Notes: generated from the sequence alone by a model not told the origin. A DNA stretch of 64,000 nucleotides from Bradyrhizobium diazoefficiens (GCF_016616425.1 NZ_CP067101.1:5456001-5520000), one strand, 5' to 3'. Positions 26,757 to 35,250 are shown, counted from the stretch's first letter. Numbers and translations are program-made.

Positions 26757-27742
26757 ATAACCCGCAGCAGCTTGTTGGCGACGATCATTGGGGGCAAGTT
26801 GACAAGCGGCGTGCTCGTACCACCCTGCGGAGACGCCGATACAGAGAACCCACTAACTGCCAGAGCCGTAGTCGTACCAGTACCAGTACCGTTCAAGAAC
26901 TTAACGACCTGAGTACTACCTGCTCCTTGCACACTATCCGTAGTGTTTCCGATAGTGACCGAACCAGTATTCATCGATACAGACGGAGTGTAGGGAGGTA
27001 GGTTGGCGGTGACCAGGGTAAGCGACTGAGCGCCGCCAGCGTCTCCGCGACTTGCAACGCCGGACACGGCCGTCGTGATGCGACCGGCGGCAGAACCACC
27101 CATCGCGTCATCGCCGGCAACCACACGCCCGCGGAGGTCCGGAACATTGAATGTCGTCGAGCCATCGCCGCTTCCGTATGTCGTGCTGAACATCGCGAAA
27201 AGGGTAGAATAAGTCGTTCGCGAGATTGCCTGTCCGTATGCCAGGACAAAAGAGCTGTTCGGGGCGGTAGCTCCCCAGAAATCGACGCTCGCGCCGATCG
27301 GGATCGAATACGGATTGGAAAAGAAGCTCTGGAGGTAAAACGCCGCGTCGCTCGAGTTGTAGAGCGCGACATAGGGCGTGCCCTGCACCAGTACGCCGGC
27401 CGGCAGTTCGACGTTCGGCGCCGATCGGAGTGGCTTCCCACCGAGCGAATCGATGTTGATCGTGACCGTCGCACCATTCGTCGCATGCGGTGTGAACGCG
27501 ATCAATTGACCGTTCAGTTGCGACAATGATTGAAAGCCCTGATAAGTGTTGACAACATAGGCCGTGCTGGTTCCAGTCGTGACGATCGCTCCGGCGACAT
27601 CGTCCCGATATTTCGCAATCGCCGCCATCATCGCGCGTGCCGAGTCGTTGACACTGGCGGGCGACTGCCCCTCCGCCCAGTTGATCGTCGAATCGGCCGT
27701 GGCGTCGGCGGACGCCGTTTGGGACCATTTGTAGAGAGTCAT
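26753..27742 (-). CDS. Phage tail-collar-domain protein (tail fibre)
   Basis: A 329-residue virion protein. The C-terminal half has the tail-collar pattern (GASVDFWGATAPNSSFVLAYG, GDGSTTFNVPDLRGRVVAGDD) followed by a Gly/Thr/Ser-rich tip ending in LPPMIVANKLLRVI. The N terminus (MTLYKWSQTASADATADS) is the short fibre attachment region. It probably binds the host surface. Confidence 0.88.
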   Translation of the reverse strand: MTLYKWSQTASADATADSTINWAEGQSPASVNDSARAMMAAIAKYRDDVAGAIVTTGTSTAYVVNTYQGFQSLSQLNGQLIAFTPHATNGATVTINIDSLGGKPLRSAPNVELPAGVLVQGTPYVALYNSSDAAFYLQSFFSNPYSIPIGASVDFWGATAPNSSFVLAYGQAISRTTYSTLFAMFSTTYGSGDGSTTFNVPDLRGRVVAGDDAMGGSAAGRITTAVSGVASRGDAGGAQSLTLVTANLPPYTPSVSMNTGSVTIGNTTDSVQGAGSTQVVKFLNGTGTGTTTALAVSGFSVSASPQGGTSTPLVNLPPMIVANKLLRVI

Positions 27743-27815
27743 CCTGTATCCTTGATGTGAAGATGCGACGCCATGGTCGCCATCGCGTGGTTCGATGAGG
27801 TCGCGCTGCTTGCCG

Positions 27816-28037
27816 TCAGTCCGGCGTTTTCGCCTCGCTGCTGCACAGCTCGATGTACTGGGCGCAGCGACAGGACGGCGCCCGGGCCGTCAGGAGGTTG
27901 CGGATCACGCCTGCCGGGACGCCGGGGCTTTCGCTTGCGATCCGGGCGACGCGCGCATCGATGATGCCGTCGATCTCGGCGCGCAGTTCCTCGATGCGAT
28001 CTTCAATTCTGGTCAGGCGTTGCAGCTTCGTTGCCAT
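27816..28037 (-). CDS. Small hypothetical prophage protein
   Basis: A 73-residue protein whose first half is a predicted coiled coil (KLQRLTRIEDRIEELRAEIDGI); the end contains CRCAQYIELC. The ATG at 28037 overlaps the upstream gene by 35 bp. No family recognised; the chaperone-like size and position upstream of a tail fibre suggest a virion accessory. Confidence 0.6.
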   Translation of the reverse strand: MATKLQRLTRIEDRIEELRAEIDGIIDARVARIASESPGVPAGVIRNLLTARAPSCRCAQYIELCSSEAKTPD

Positions 28038-28491
28038 TGGTTTTTCCGTCCTTCGCTTCGGCCTCGAATGCCGCCAGTTTCCGGCGGGCGGAGGCAGCAT
28101 CGTTTTGCGCACGCCGGAGCGCACGTTCGCGCTGCGCTTCGTGCGCGGCGAGATGAACCTGGATATCGTAGGGGAGCGCAGTGAACCGTTGCTTGAACGG
28201 TCCCGGCCAGGACCGTGGCGGAGAGATGGCCGCGATCGCACTCATCGCACTCGCCGCCGCACCGCCGAGAGTGGGGTCGGCGAGACCCAGCGATACGTGC
28301 ATCCGCGATATGTCCTGCACGGCGGGCCAGAGCCGGCTCATGCCGAGCGCTGCACAATCGGCGACGAAGCGCGCCACCGACGCCGGCGTCGCCGGACAGG
28401 CCGACACACCGTTCAACTCGCACCATTTGACGAACATCGGCGCGTCGCGCAGGCGCGCCTGCGCCAGCGCCGTCAGCAGCGGATGTGTCAT
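28003..28491 (-). CDS. Hypothetical protein with recombinase core-binding-like N-terminal domain
   Basis: A 162-residue protein. Residues 15-90 (FVKWCELNGVSACPATPASV, then VARFVADCAALG and ISRMHVSLGLADPT) resemble the SAM-like core-binding domain of tyrosine recombinases, but the catalytic domain is absent. The C terminus (residues 110-162) is charged and probably a coiled coil. The start overlaps the preceding stop (ATGA). It could be a remnant of an integrase recruited as a DNA-binding protein, or an unrelated helical phage protein. Confidence 0.6.
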   Translation of the reverse strand: MTHPLLTALAQARLRDAPMFVKWCELNGVSACPATPASVARFVADCAALGMSRLWPAVQDISRMHVSLGLADPTLGGAAASAMSAIAAISPPRSWPGPFKQRFTALPYDIQVHLAAHEAQRERALRRAQNDAASARRKLAAFEAEAKDGKTNGNEAATPDQN

Positions 28492-28754
28492 CGCTTGGCT
28501 TTGCGCAACGCCTCATGGAGGCTCCCCATGCGCCGGCGCAGATCGACGAGCTGAACGCGCTTTCGCAAGCTGTGAGGGCTCGAATCGATGTCGCCGCCCA
28601 GTTCGGCATCGAACCTCTCGAGCGCAGCCACGCGCTTCCTCAAGCCGTAGAGCGCGAAATTCTCCGCGATCCGCTCCGGCGACATCGGCTCGCCGTAGAG
28701 ATTTCCGGTGATGGACTCGGCGCGTTCGATGAAATTCCTGTCGTCTTCGCTCAT
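28488..28754 (-). CDS. Small hypothetical prophage protein
   Basis: An 88-residue charged, mostly helical protein (MSEDDRNFIERAESITGNLY at the start; Lys/Arg-rich end). Its stop overlaps the next gene by four bases, so it is co-translated with it. No family recognised. Confidence 0.6.
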   Translation of the reverse strand: MSEDDRNFIERAESITGNLYGEPMSPERIAENFALYGLRKRVAALERFDAELGGDIDSSPHSLRKRVQLVDLRRRMGSLHEALRKAKR

Positions 28755-28822
28755 GGTATGTCTTCCTGTCGTAAGTCCAGTTTGATCGTATGGTCGGTGC
28801 GGCTAGTAGGTCGACGCAGGTT

Positions 28823-29350
28823 TCACTGGAACGGGAAGAATATTGGTGGTGCGATGCGCCGCTCAGGCGTGCCGATCCCGCTACTCGTGGCGCCTCCAAC
28901 GGTCGACGAAATCGGCCACTCTTGTCGCGGCCGGGGAGGAGTCTTCATCGGAGGAGCAAACGAATTTGGATCTACGTACAGCTCGTTCCTGTCTCGGGTC
29001 GTCGGCGACAGCCCTGGCGGGAGCTCGATCGGGTCGGAAGGCCCTACGCCCTTCATTCTGTCGTGGAAGTTTTTGGCATGTGCGCGGAGGTACCTGACCA
29101 CGTCTCCGAGGATATCCGCCGGATCATTGACGTGTCCCTGCGAGCTCCTGAACGATTTGATGTAGCGGTCCAGATCATCGGCCCGGGCCTGCCAGTCCTT
29201 CTGGACCCCATCGGGATAGTAGGACTGATTGCCTTCCAGCAGATCGCCCAGTTGCTTGCGAACGGCGTCGTAAATACGCGGACGGTCTGCCTCCGCGATC
29301 GTCGTCTCGTAATCCGGGGGAGGCAGATACTGTTGCTCGATGGTAGCCAT
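28823..29350 (-). CDS. Hypothetical prophage protein
   Basis: A 175-residue soluble protein; the N-terminal half is helical and charged, and the C-terminal 60 residues are Pro-rich (LPPGLSPTTRD, PPMKTPPRPRQEWP). The ATG at 29350 has AGGAG seven bases upstream and is preferred over the longer frame. It is the first recognisable gene of the remnant phage array; function unknown. Confidence 0.62.
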   Translation of the reverse strand: MATIEQQYLPPPDYETTIAEADRPRIYDAVRKQLGDLLEGNQSYYPDGVQKDWQARADDLDRYIKSFRSSQGHVNDPADILGDVVRYLRAHAKNFHDRMKGVGPSDPIELPPGLSPTTRDRNELYVDPNSFAPPMKTPPRPRQEWPISSTVGGATSSGIGTPERRIAPPIFFPFQ

Positions 29351-29472
29351 GACGAACTCCTGTCGAATCATGACGAAGCAGCCCGCGATCAACAAAGGAT
29401 CGCAGAATGATTCGGCTAACGAATAAGGGGAAAGAGGGGCTGGCGGCGCGCCCGGCGCCGAACTACGCCGAA

Positions 29473-29934
29473 CTATTTGAAGTCCGAGAACTGCAGATAC
29501 AGAAGCCCTAAGGGAATATTTTCAACGTATTCGTTTCTCTTGCGAGCTTGCCCTTCGTAGATCCAAAGGCGAAGCAATGGCTCGGTAAGCTCCCTTGCAA
29601 CCAGGCGATCGCCACCGAAAAAATAGCAACAACCGTCGCTGCGGCTGCGGCCGCCGTCGGCAAAGACCGTCACCTTACGGGACCACCCTGAACGCTCAAC
29701 GCGGAGCGATATCGTCAGATCCGATTTTGTCAGCTCGATCGTGCAACGCCGCCCGTACTGACATTCTTTCGCGATCCCGACTTCGTTGGACGCGCCTGTC
29801 GCGCCTCTGGCGACGTCCGCCCTCGTCGTACCATCGAAGGCATACGAAACGATGTAATCACCGGCAAAGGCATCGAGCGATAGAAGCAGGCTCGTCAGGA
29901 CAATCACGAGGGACAAAACAGGTCTCGACAGCAT
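29473..29934 (-). CDS. Secreted hypothetical protein
   Basis: A 153-residue protein with a clear signal peptide (VLSLVIVLTSLLLSLDAFAG, cleavage after AFA). The mature part contains Cys in ECQYGRRC and GCCYFFGG, suggesting disulfides in the periplasm. The ATG at 29934 is chosen because it begins the signal peptide; the longer upstream frame is not protein-like. No family recognised. The lower GC content fits late acquisition beside the prophage. Confidence 0.6.
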   Translation of the reverse strand: MLSRPVLSLVIVLTSLLLSLDAFAGDYIVSYAFDGTTRADVARGATGASNEVGIAKECQYGRRCTIELTKSDLTISLRVERSGWSRKVTVFADGGRSRSDGCCYFFGGDRLVARELTEPLLRLWIYEGQARKRNEYVENIPLGLLYLQFSDFK

Positions 29935-30182
29935 TGGCACCCTATCCAGTATGCAGAAGTCTCTAGCCCGAGCCGACCAAGGTAAACTCGTCGTTATCGT
30001 GCGCGAAAGCTCGCCGATACACACCTCATGGCCGAGCGGCCGTCTTCGCGCGATAAGGAAAATGGCAATAAGCCGGCTCAAGCGCCTTGCGCGAATTCGT
30101 CGGTGTGCACCACCGGCGTGTGCCGTCCGCACAGTCGGCTTGCGGCTACAAGACCGGAGATACGAACAACCCAAGGTCAATA
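29935..30182. other. Intergenic region without a supported gene
   Basis: No reading frame here has convincing coding character. It leads into a LexA-box-like sequence at 30183. The AT content is higher than in the flanking chromosome, consistent with the edge of a mobile segment. Confidence 0.5.
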
Positions 30183-30197
30183 GAACAAATCAAGAAC
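30183..30197. promoter_or_regulatory. Candidate alphaproteobacterial LexA (SOS) box
   Basis: GAACAAATCAAGAAC is a GAAC-N7-GAAC direct repeat, the known LexA-box form in alphaproteobacteria (GTTC-N7-GTTC on the other strand). No DNA-repair gene follows on either strand. It could be a leftover of the prophage switch or act on the small minus-strand genes at 29473. Confidence 0.45.
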
Positions 30198-30233
30198 AAT
30201 GTCAATGACAACGAAAATGCCGAGTACATTCGC

Positions 30234-30419
30234 TCATTCGCCACGCGTTCGCCTTGCTTGGTAGAGCGCGACTGCATCCTTGAGATCACCCGTGCTGGAA
30301 AGTCGGGCGCTCAACGTGCGCAGATCATGCTGATCGCGCTCACCGCGGCTCGCCGTCATGCCCGGTCGCTGCACCGGTGGAATAGGCTTCGCCGCGACAG
30401 CGTCCCTCGCCTTCATCAT
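30234..30419 (-). CDS. Small hypothetical protein, possibly a C-terminal remnant
   Basis: A 61-residue basic protein (KPIPPVQRPGMTASRG, then LSSTGDLKDAVALYQARR). The pattern resembles the C terminus of small phage-associated proteins in rhizobia, so it may be a truncated gene at the prophage flank. No clear ribosome-binding site. Confidence 0.4.
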   Translation of the reverse strand: MMKARDAVAAKPIPPVQRPGMTASRGERDQHDLRTLSARLSSTGDLKDAVALYQARRTRGE

Positions 30420-30485
30420 CAAACGATATTTCCCGGCATCATCCTTACGTCCTAAATTTCCAATGAGATCGCAGACACGTCCACC

Positions 30486-30950
30486 ATGCTTTCAATCCAA
30501 CCCGACGACCTCACCTCTGAACCCACCCGTCGCCTCCTTGCGCTGCACCTTGCCGGCATGCATGCGAGCTCGCCGCCGGGCAGCGTGTTCGCGCTCGACC
30601 TGTCGGGACTGATGGCGCCCGGCGTCACCGTCTGGTCGGTGCGCGAGGGCGATGACGTCCTCGGCATTGGCGCGCTGAAGGAGCTGGGCGGCGGCGGCGG
30701 CGAGGTGAAGTCGATGCGGACTCATCCCGATCATCTGCGCCGCGGCGTGGCGGCGCTGCTGCTGGATCACATCATCGCCGAGGCGAGATCGCGCGGGGTG
30801 AGGCGGCTGAGCCTCGAGACCGGCAGCGGACCGGCGTTCGAGCCGGCGCTGGCGCTGTACCGCAAGCGCGGCTTCGTGAACGGCGAGGCGTTCGCCGATT
30901 ACCAACCCAGTGCCTTCAACCAGTTCCTGCATCTCGCGCTTTCGGCCTGA
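30486..30950 (+). CDS. GNAT-family N-acetyltransferase
   Basis: A 154-residue GNAT enzyme with the acetyl-CoA motif around VKSMRTHPDHLRRGVAALLLDHI (residues 78-100) and RRLSLETGSG and LYRKRGFVNGEAF in the C-terminal half. It resembles the small PhnO/YjgM-like acetyltransferases. Substrate unknown. No operon partners. Confidence 0.88.
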   Translation: MLSIQPDDLTSEPTRRLLALHLAGMHASSPPGSVFALDLSGLMAPGVTVWSVREGDDVLGIGALKELGGGGGEVKSMRTHPDHLRRGVAALLLDHIIAEARSRGVRRLSLETGSGPAFEPALALYRKRGFVNGEAFADYQPSAFNQFLHLALSA

Positions 30951-31180
30951 GCCGACGCGCGGCCGCTTCCCACTCGAAATCGCCTCGGCGCAAAATGAGT
31001 AAGTCGCTCAAAAGGCCCAGCTTTACCCGTGAAATTTAGTATGCGGCACGGTATCATAAGATACAGACTCTCCGCCGCGGCCGGGCCTAGGCTTCAGGAT
31101 ATCACCGCAACGCTCTCGGCAGCGATCGGTGATGAGAACGTCAATTGTGCTCCCGCCAAACCGAACCAGGGAATAGCGCC

Positions 31181-31381
31181 ATGGTGAAACGGCGTCGCTT
31201 CAAACAGATCATGACACTCAGCGAAAGACTCGCAGACGAGGCCGCACGCTGTCGCGAGGAAGCGCGCACGCTCGCGCCCGGGCGCGAGCGCGAGATACTG
31301 CTGCGTCGGGCGCGGCAGGACGAGACCGCGATGCAGATCGACGCCTGGCTTCATTCGCCCGGCTTGAGGGCGCCGACATGA
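31181..31381 (+). CDS. Small basic helical protein
   Basis: A 66-residue protein rich in Arg and Glu (LADEAARCREEARTLAPGRE), probably one long helical hairpin. AGGGA lies upstream of the ATG. It overlaps the next gene by four bases (ATGA). Such proteins are common in Bradyrhizobium; function unknown. Confidence 0.65.
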   Translation: MVKRRRFKQIMTLSERLADEAARCREEARTLAPGREREILLRRARQDETAMQIDAWLHSPGLRAPT

Positions 31382-31605
31382 GCCAGCATTATCGCGCTTA
31401 TCTCATCGGCGAGAACGGCGTCTTCCGCTCCGCCGAAGCTTTCGAGGCCTTGTCCGACGAAGCCGCCCTCACCTTCGCGCAGCAGTTCACCCGGCACGGC
31501 AAGGTTGAGGTGTGGCAGCTCGGCCGGAAGATCGCGGTGCTGGAGCCGGAGCAATTGCCGCCGCCGCTGCCCGCGCAATCCCGACCGGCGCTGACGCGTC
31601 AATGA
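31378..31605 (+). CDS. Small hypothetical protein
   Basis: A 75-residue soluble protein (HYRAYLIGENGVFRSAEAFE at the N terminus; Pro-rich end). Its start overlaps the upstream stop, indicating translational coupling. The layout resembles small rhizobial proteins without known function. Its end overlaps the convergent DUF6894-like gene by seven bases. Confidence 0.65.
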   Translation: MSQHYRAYLIGENGVFRSAEAFEALSDEAALTFAQQFTRHGKVEVWQLGRKIAVLEPEQLPPPLPAQSRPALTRQ

Positions 31606-31868
31606 TCGCGTGATCGCGCTCGCGAGTCGGGAGTCTCGATCTCGAAGCAGAACGTCACCTGCATGACAGGCCCGCTGGCGTCGCGAACGTCGATCGCCAT
31701 CCGTTGCTTACCGCCTGCAGGGGGCGCGGAAAGGACGGCGTCGCGCGCCATGTCGGCTACTGAGTTGGCAGCCTCGGCCTGGACGGCGCGCGGACTGGAC
31801 AACTCCAACCCTTCCTCGTCGAGCGCGGTTCCCATCTCATCGCGTAGATCGAAGTAATATCGGGGCAT
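31599..31868 (-). CDS. DUF6894-like small protein
   Basis: An 89-residue protein beginning MPRYYFDLRDEMGTALDEEG, the hallmark of a family abundant in Bradyrhizobium, with the central AVQAEAANSVADMARDA helix and a C-terminal beta pattern. An upstream ATG six codons earlier is possible. Function unknown. Confidence 0.75.
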   Translation of the reverse strand: MPRYYFDLRDEMGTALDEEGLELSSPRAVQAEAANSVADMARDAVLSAPPAGGKQRMAIDVRDASGPVMQVTFCFEIETPDSRARSRDH

Positions 31869-32316
31869 TGCCGCATCCTTTGCCATATCAGGCGCGAGGC
31901 AGGCAAAGGTTGCTGGCGCGTCAAAAAATTGTCTGCAGATCCAACGCCCGTTCCGCGAACACTGCCGGGGAGCGATATGGCAGGAGCGAGATCACGCCTG
32001 GTTGCGCAGCCGTCCTTACTCTACTCTTCCGCAATCTTGCGCTCGCTAGAGGCGTCCACCATCTCGGCGAACGAGCGCTGCACGCCGACCGCCACATCGT
32101 GCTGGTCGAGTGCGCCACTGGAGCACGCGCAGGCTGCACCCGCGGGCGCTGATCCGGCAAGATCGCCTCGCTCACATGCGGGCCCTCGAACCAAGGCGTT
32201 TGCTCATACACCGCGCTGCTCTTCGTATGAGCCCCCTGCTCAGATAGCGGGACAGGAAAGAGCTGCCGAGCGAGACTCAGCAGCTCTTTTCCTGGTCTGG
32301 CCACGGGGCGAGATCG
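31869..32316. other. Intergenic region with possible decayed coding sequence
   Basis: About 450 bases. On the minus strand between 32030 and 32210 two frames look weakly protein-like in succession (EQTPWFEGPHVSEA, then VAVGVQRSFAEMVDASSER), as would be left by a frameshifted gene. No start or ribosome site is convincing, so no gene is called. Confidence 0.3.
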
Positions 32317-32643
32317 TCAGCGACCGGTGGGATCGTTGCTCCCGCCGGGACGAAGTGTCTGGGGGCCACCCTGGCCGCTGGCGCTCCCGTTGGATCCGGA
32401 ACCTGAAGCGCCGGTGCCTGTGCCGCTTGTGCTGCCGCTCGATCCGTTGCCGGCCGCAGAGCCAGCGGCTCCAGTGCCCGCACCTGTTCCGGCGCCCGTG
32501 CCGGTTCCGGCGCTCGCGCCCGTCCCGGATCCTCCGGCACCACCACCCGATCCGCCTGCGCCGCCCGCCTGTGCGTGGGCGAAACCGATCGACGCGCCGG
32601 CCAGCAACGCGCACATGGCCACTATGAAAATCGTCTTTCGCAT
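32317..32643 (-). CDS. Secreted glycine/serine/threonine-rich low-complexity protein
   Basis: A 108-residue protein: signal peptide (residues 1-25, cleavage near AHA), then about 70 residues made almost only of Gly, Ser, Thr and Ala in short repeats, then a Pro/Asp-containing tail. GGAG lies six bases before the ATG at 32643. Probably a disordered periplasmic or cell-surface protein; no catalytic domain. Confidence 0.68.
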   Translation of the reverse strand: MRKTIFIVAMCALLAGASIGFAHAQAGGAGGSGGGAGGSGTGASAGTGTGAGTGAGTGAAGSAAGNGSSGSTSGTGTGASGSGSNGSASGQGGPQTLRPGGSNDPTGR

Positions 32644-32852
32644 TTTCAACTCCATTTGACGTTGTGTTCGTCAACCGAAGCTGCATACGGACGTTCCTAA
32701 GAGGCGATGACAACCTTTCGCATCGTCAGGGACAATTGTCGCCGGACCGGTGCTTGCCGTCGGCAACAATTCGTAGCAAGATTCGGGGGACCGGCTACCC
32801 TTTCCAGGCGCGCTTTTTCCGGCGGTAGTCAGCTGACGTGATGGAGGGTCTG

Positions 32853-33086
32853 ATGCGAATCGCCGTGCTGGTTGTCTTCATTGTGGCGGGGCTTGCTCGC
32901 GCAGCACACGCCGAGCGTGACTATCCCTGGTGCGTCTTTGGCGGAGAGCTGGGCCCTGCCGGCGAGTGCATGTATGAGACACGACAACAGTGCCTGGCCT
33001 CGGCATACGGACGGTGGAACACCTATTGCGATGTGAACCCGCGCGTGAGGTGGCTCAAACAGCCGCCTCCGCCCCCGCGGCGCTGA
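32853..33086 (+). CDS. DUF3551 secreted small protein
   Basis: A 77-residue protein with a signal peptide (ending about AAHA), then the DUF3551 pattern: YPWCVFGG, CMYETRQQCLASAYGR, and a Cys near the end, giving conserved Cys pairs. The Pro-rich tail is PPPPPRR. GGAGGG precedes the ATG. Function unknown; family typical of Bradyrhizobium. Confidence 0.8.
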   Translation: MRIAVLVVFIVAGLARAAHAERDYPWCVFGGELGPAGECMYETRQQCLASAYGRWNTYCDVNPRVRWLKQPPPPPRR

Positions 33087-33230
33087 TCCCGGGAACGCGG
33101 CACGCGATCAGCACGTTTGCCCGACCGGTCAACTTTGTCCTAAATGCAGTAAATCGAATTCGGCAAAACGAAATCTCTTCGCGCCACGCTGGACATGTCG
33201 CCTGGACGGGGCGAGCCGGAGAGATCGCCA

Positions 33231-33416
33231 ATGTACTACGTCGCCGCTGCATTGCTGGTGCTGTCGGGACTGTTCTACTCCGCGGGCCATCACGAGATCG
33301 GCTCGTTCGGCGTCACCATGTGCAGCTATGGCGGCGCGTTCTGCGACAACCCGCTGATCGTCTTTTCCGGCGCGACGCTGGCCGCAGCCTGGGGCATGTT
33401 CGTCAGCGTCAGGTAG
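33231..33416 (+). CDS. Small membrane protein
   Basis: A 61-residue protein with two hydrophobic segments (AAALLVLSGLFYSAG and IVFSGATLAAAWGMFVSV) joined by a loop with two Cys (CSYGGAFC). GGAGAGA lies upstream of the ATG. No family recognised by function. Confidence 0.68.
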   Translation: MYYVAAALLVLSGLFYSAGHHEIGSFGVTMCSYGGAFCDNPLIVFSGATLAAAWGMFVSVR

Positions 33417-33657
33417 CGGCGCGGCGCAAGTCCTTCATCCGTGACGTTCAAGATCCCGCCGCCGGACGCGGACAAGCCGCGCGGGACGGAGCGTGAGGTG
33501 GCGAGAATTCTTGCGATGATGGCAATCTACAGGTGTTTTGCCCGACCGTCAAGTTGAATTAGCATTTTCAGAAGTTGCTGCCTTCCCGCGAAGCAAGGAA
33601 CTTATGTTGCTTGCCCGGCATTTGCTATGAAAACACCTCTCCGATCGAGTCCCCTTC

Positions 33658-34950
33658 ATGAGCGACCGCGGCCTCACCCCGTCGAAATCCGAGCCGACGC
33701 TGCTGAAGAGATTGGGACCGGGCCTCGTCACCGGGGCGGCGGATGACGATCCCTCGGGCATCGCCACCTATTCGCAGGCCGGCGCGCAATTCGGTTATGG
33801 GCTGCTGTGGACGGTATTTCTGACCACACCGTTCATGATCGCCATCCAGCTCGTCAGCGCGCAGATCGGCCGTGTCACCGGCAAGGGGGTCGCCGCCAAC
33901 GTCATGCGGATCGCGCCGCGCCGGGCGGTCTTGGGCCTCATCGCCATGCTCGTTGCCGCGAACACGTTCAACATCGCCGCCGACATTGCCGCAATGGCCG
34001 AGGCGCTTTCGCTCGTCATCGGCGGACTCGATCACGAGCACGCGCTGATCTTCGCGGCGGGCTCGACCCTGCTCCAGGTGTTCCTGCCCTATCGGCGTTA
34101 TTCGCCGGTGCTGAAATTCCTCACCCTGGCGCTGCTCGCCTATGTCGCGACCGCTTTCACCGTCAAAATTCCGTGGAGCACGGCGCTGCTGGCCGCGGTG
34201 TGGCCCAAGGCCAATGTCAGTGCCGACTATTTCATGATGGTGGTCGCCGTGCTCGGCACCACCATCAGCCCCTATCTGTTCTTCTGGCAGGCCTCGCAGG
34301 AAGTCGAGGAGATGAATCAGGGCAAGCACGACAAGCCGCTTCGCGCGCTGAAGCACGGCGGCAGCCCGGAACTCGCGCGCATCAGGGCCGACACCATCTC
34401 CGGGATGCTGCTCTCCAACAGCATCGCCTTCTTCATCATTCTCACCACCGCATCGGTCCTGCATGCCAACGGCGTCACCAGCATCGGTTCGGCGACGGAA
34501 GCCGCCGAAGCGCTGCGGCCGCTCGCCGGGGATTTCACCTTCGCGCTGTTCGCGCTCGGCATCATCGGCACGGGTCTGCTCGCAATCCCGGTATTGGCGG
34601 GCTCGGCCGCTTATGGCGTCGCAGAGATCTTCGGCTGGCGTGCCACGCTGGAGGCAAAGCCCGACGAGGCGGTCGGCTTCTACACCATCATCGCTGCGGC
34701 AACCATCATCGGCTTCGGCCTCGGCTTCACGGGAATTGACTCCATCCACATGCTGGTGTGGAGCGCGGTGCTCAACGGCATCGTCGCCGTCCCCATCATG
34801 GCGATGATGATGCTGATCGTCTCGAGCCGCGCGATCATGGGCCGCTTCAGGGCCCGGTCATGGCTGATCGCACTGGGCTGGCTCGGCACCGCGCTGATGG
34901 CGCTGGCCGTCCTCGCCTTGCTCGGCTCGTCGGTGATTGGTCGAGACTAG
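33658..34950 (+). CDS. Nramp-like divalent-metal transporter without canonical metal motifs
   Basis: A 430-residue inner-membrane protein with about eleven segments and the LeuT-like Nramp fold. The first helix carries DDPSGIATYSQAG instead of the Nramp DPGN, and the sixth-helix region is GTTISPYLFFWQASQEVEE instead of the metal-binding A-x-x-M-P-H. Nramp relatives with such changes move other ions (Mg or Al in known subfamilies) or have unknown cargo. No neighbouring regulator. The start at 33658 is the first ATG with a fold-consistent N terminus. Confidence 0.82.
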   Translation: MSDRGLTPSKSEPTLLKRLGPGLVTGAADDDPSGIATYSQAGAQFGYGLLWTVFLTTPFMIAIQLVSAQIGRVTGKGVAANVMRIAPRRAVLGLIAMLVAANTFNIAADIAAMAEALSLVIGGLDHEHALIFAAGSTLLQVFLPYRRYSPVLKFLTLALLAYVATAFTVKIPWSTALLAAVWPKANVSADYFMMVVAVLGTTISPYLFFWQASQEVEEMNQGKHDKPLRALKHGGSPELARIRADTISGMLLSNSIAFFIILTTASVLHANGVTSIGSATEAAEALRPLAGDFTFALFALGIIGTGLLAIPVLAGSAAYGVAEIFGWRATLEAKPDEAVGFYTIIAAATIIGFGLGFTGIDSIHMLVWSAVLNGIVAVPIMAMMMLIVSSRAIMGRFRARSWLIALGWLGTALMALAVLALLGSSVIGRD

Positions 34951-35003
34951 ACCGGCGACGGCACCGCCAATTATTCGCGGCGACGCGTCCTGCAGCCGGC
35001 GGC

Positions 35004-35093
35004 GTGGTGGCGCGAGCGCTCGGCGCGATCGAGAATGCGCTGCTCGATGCCAAAGCGAAGTGTCTTGGCGTCCCCTGTTACGAGCTGCTCTGA
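35004..35093 (+). pseudogene. Fragment of a mandelate-racemase/enolase-superfamily gene
   Basis: Thirty codons reading ARALGAIENALLDAKAKCLG then VPCYELL and a stop. This matches the N-terminal domain motif of mandelate racemase/muconate lactonising enzymes (a GIE-A-L-D-K-G-PVYELL pattern). No start, catalytic barrel or flanking remainder is present. A short relic. Confidence 0.5.
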
Positions 35094-35120
35094 ACTACGG
35101 TCGCAAGAGCCTGACGAGAT

Positions 35121-35250
35121 TAGAGCGCGATGCGATCAGGACAAGTCGTTAATCGCGCCTTAGGTTGTTGTTTGAGCATGATCTCCGCGCAAACGCGTCC
35201 CGCGTTTGTCGCGAGGGAAAGCCGCTGCGCACTTCCGGATCACGCTCTAC
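35121..35250. repeat. Rhizobial dispersed palindromic repeat (RIME-like)
   Basis: The stretch contains TTGAGCATGATC on one side and GATCACGCT on the other, with a hairpin between them (AAACGCG/CGCGTTT). It matches by eye the dispersed intergenic palindrome common in Bradyrhizobium and Rhodopseudomonas (GAGCATGATC ... GGATCATGCT). Copy number can only be checked genome-wide. Confidence 0.55.

Larger units (their letters stand above)
22716..29350. mobile_element. Degenerate prophage (lysis and tail-fibre end) with cargo genes
   Basis: Minus-strand genes run in a tight, overlapping array: small ORFs, tail-collar protein, endolysin, three holin-like membrane proteins, acetyltransferase. The two plus-strand genes at 24847-26756 break the array and look like cargo. 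No terminase, portal, capsid, integrase or att repeats were found, so this is a remnant. The limits given are those of the recognisable genes. Confidence 0.7.

Noticed and set aside
33625..34749. Long open frame of 374 codons on the minus strand
   Set aside because: It lies fully antisense to the Nramp-like gene, has the Arg/Asp/Gly-rich composition of an antisense frame in GC-rich DNA, and shows no family features.
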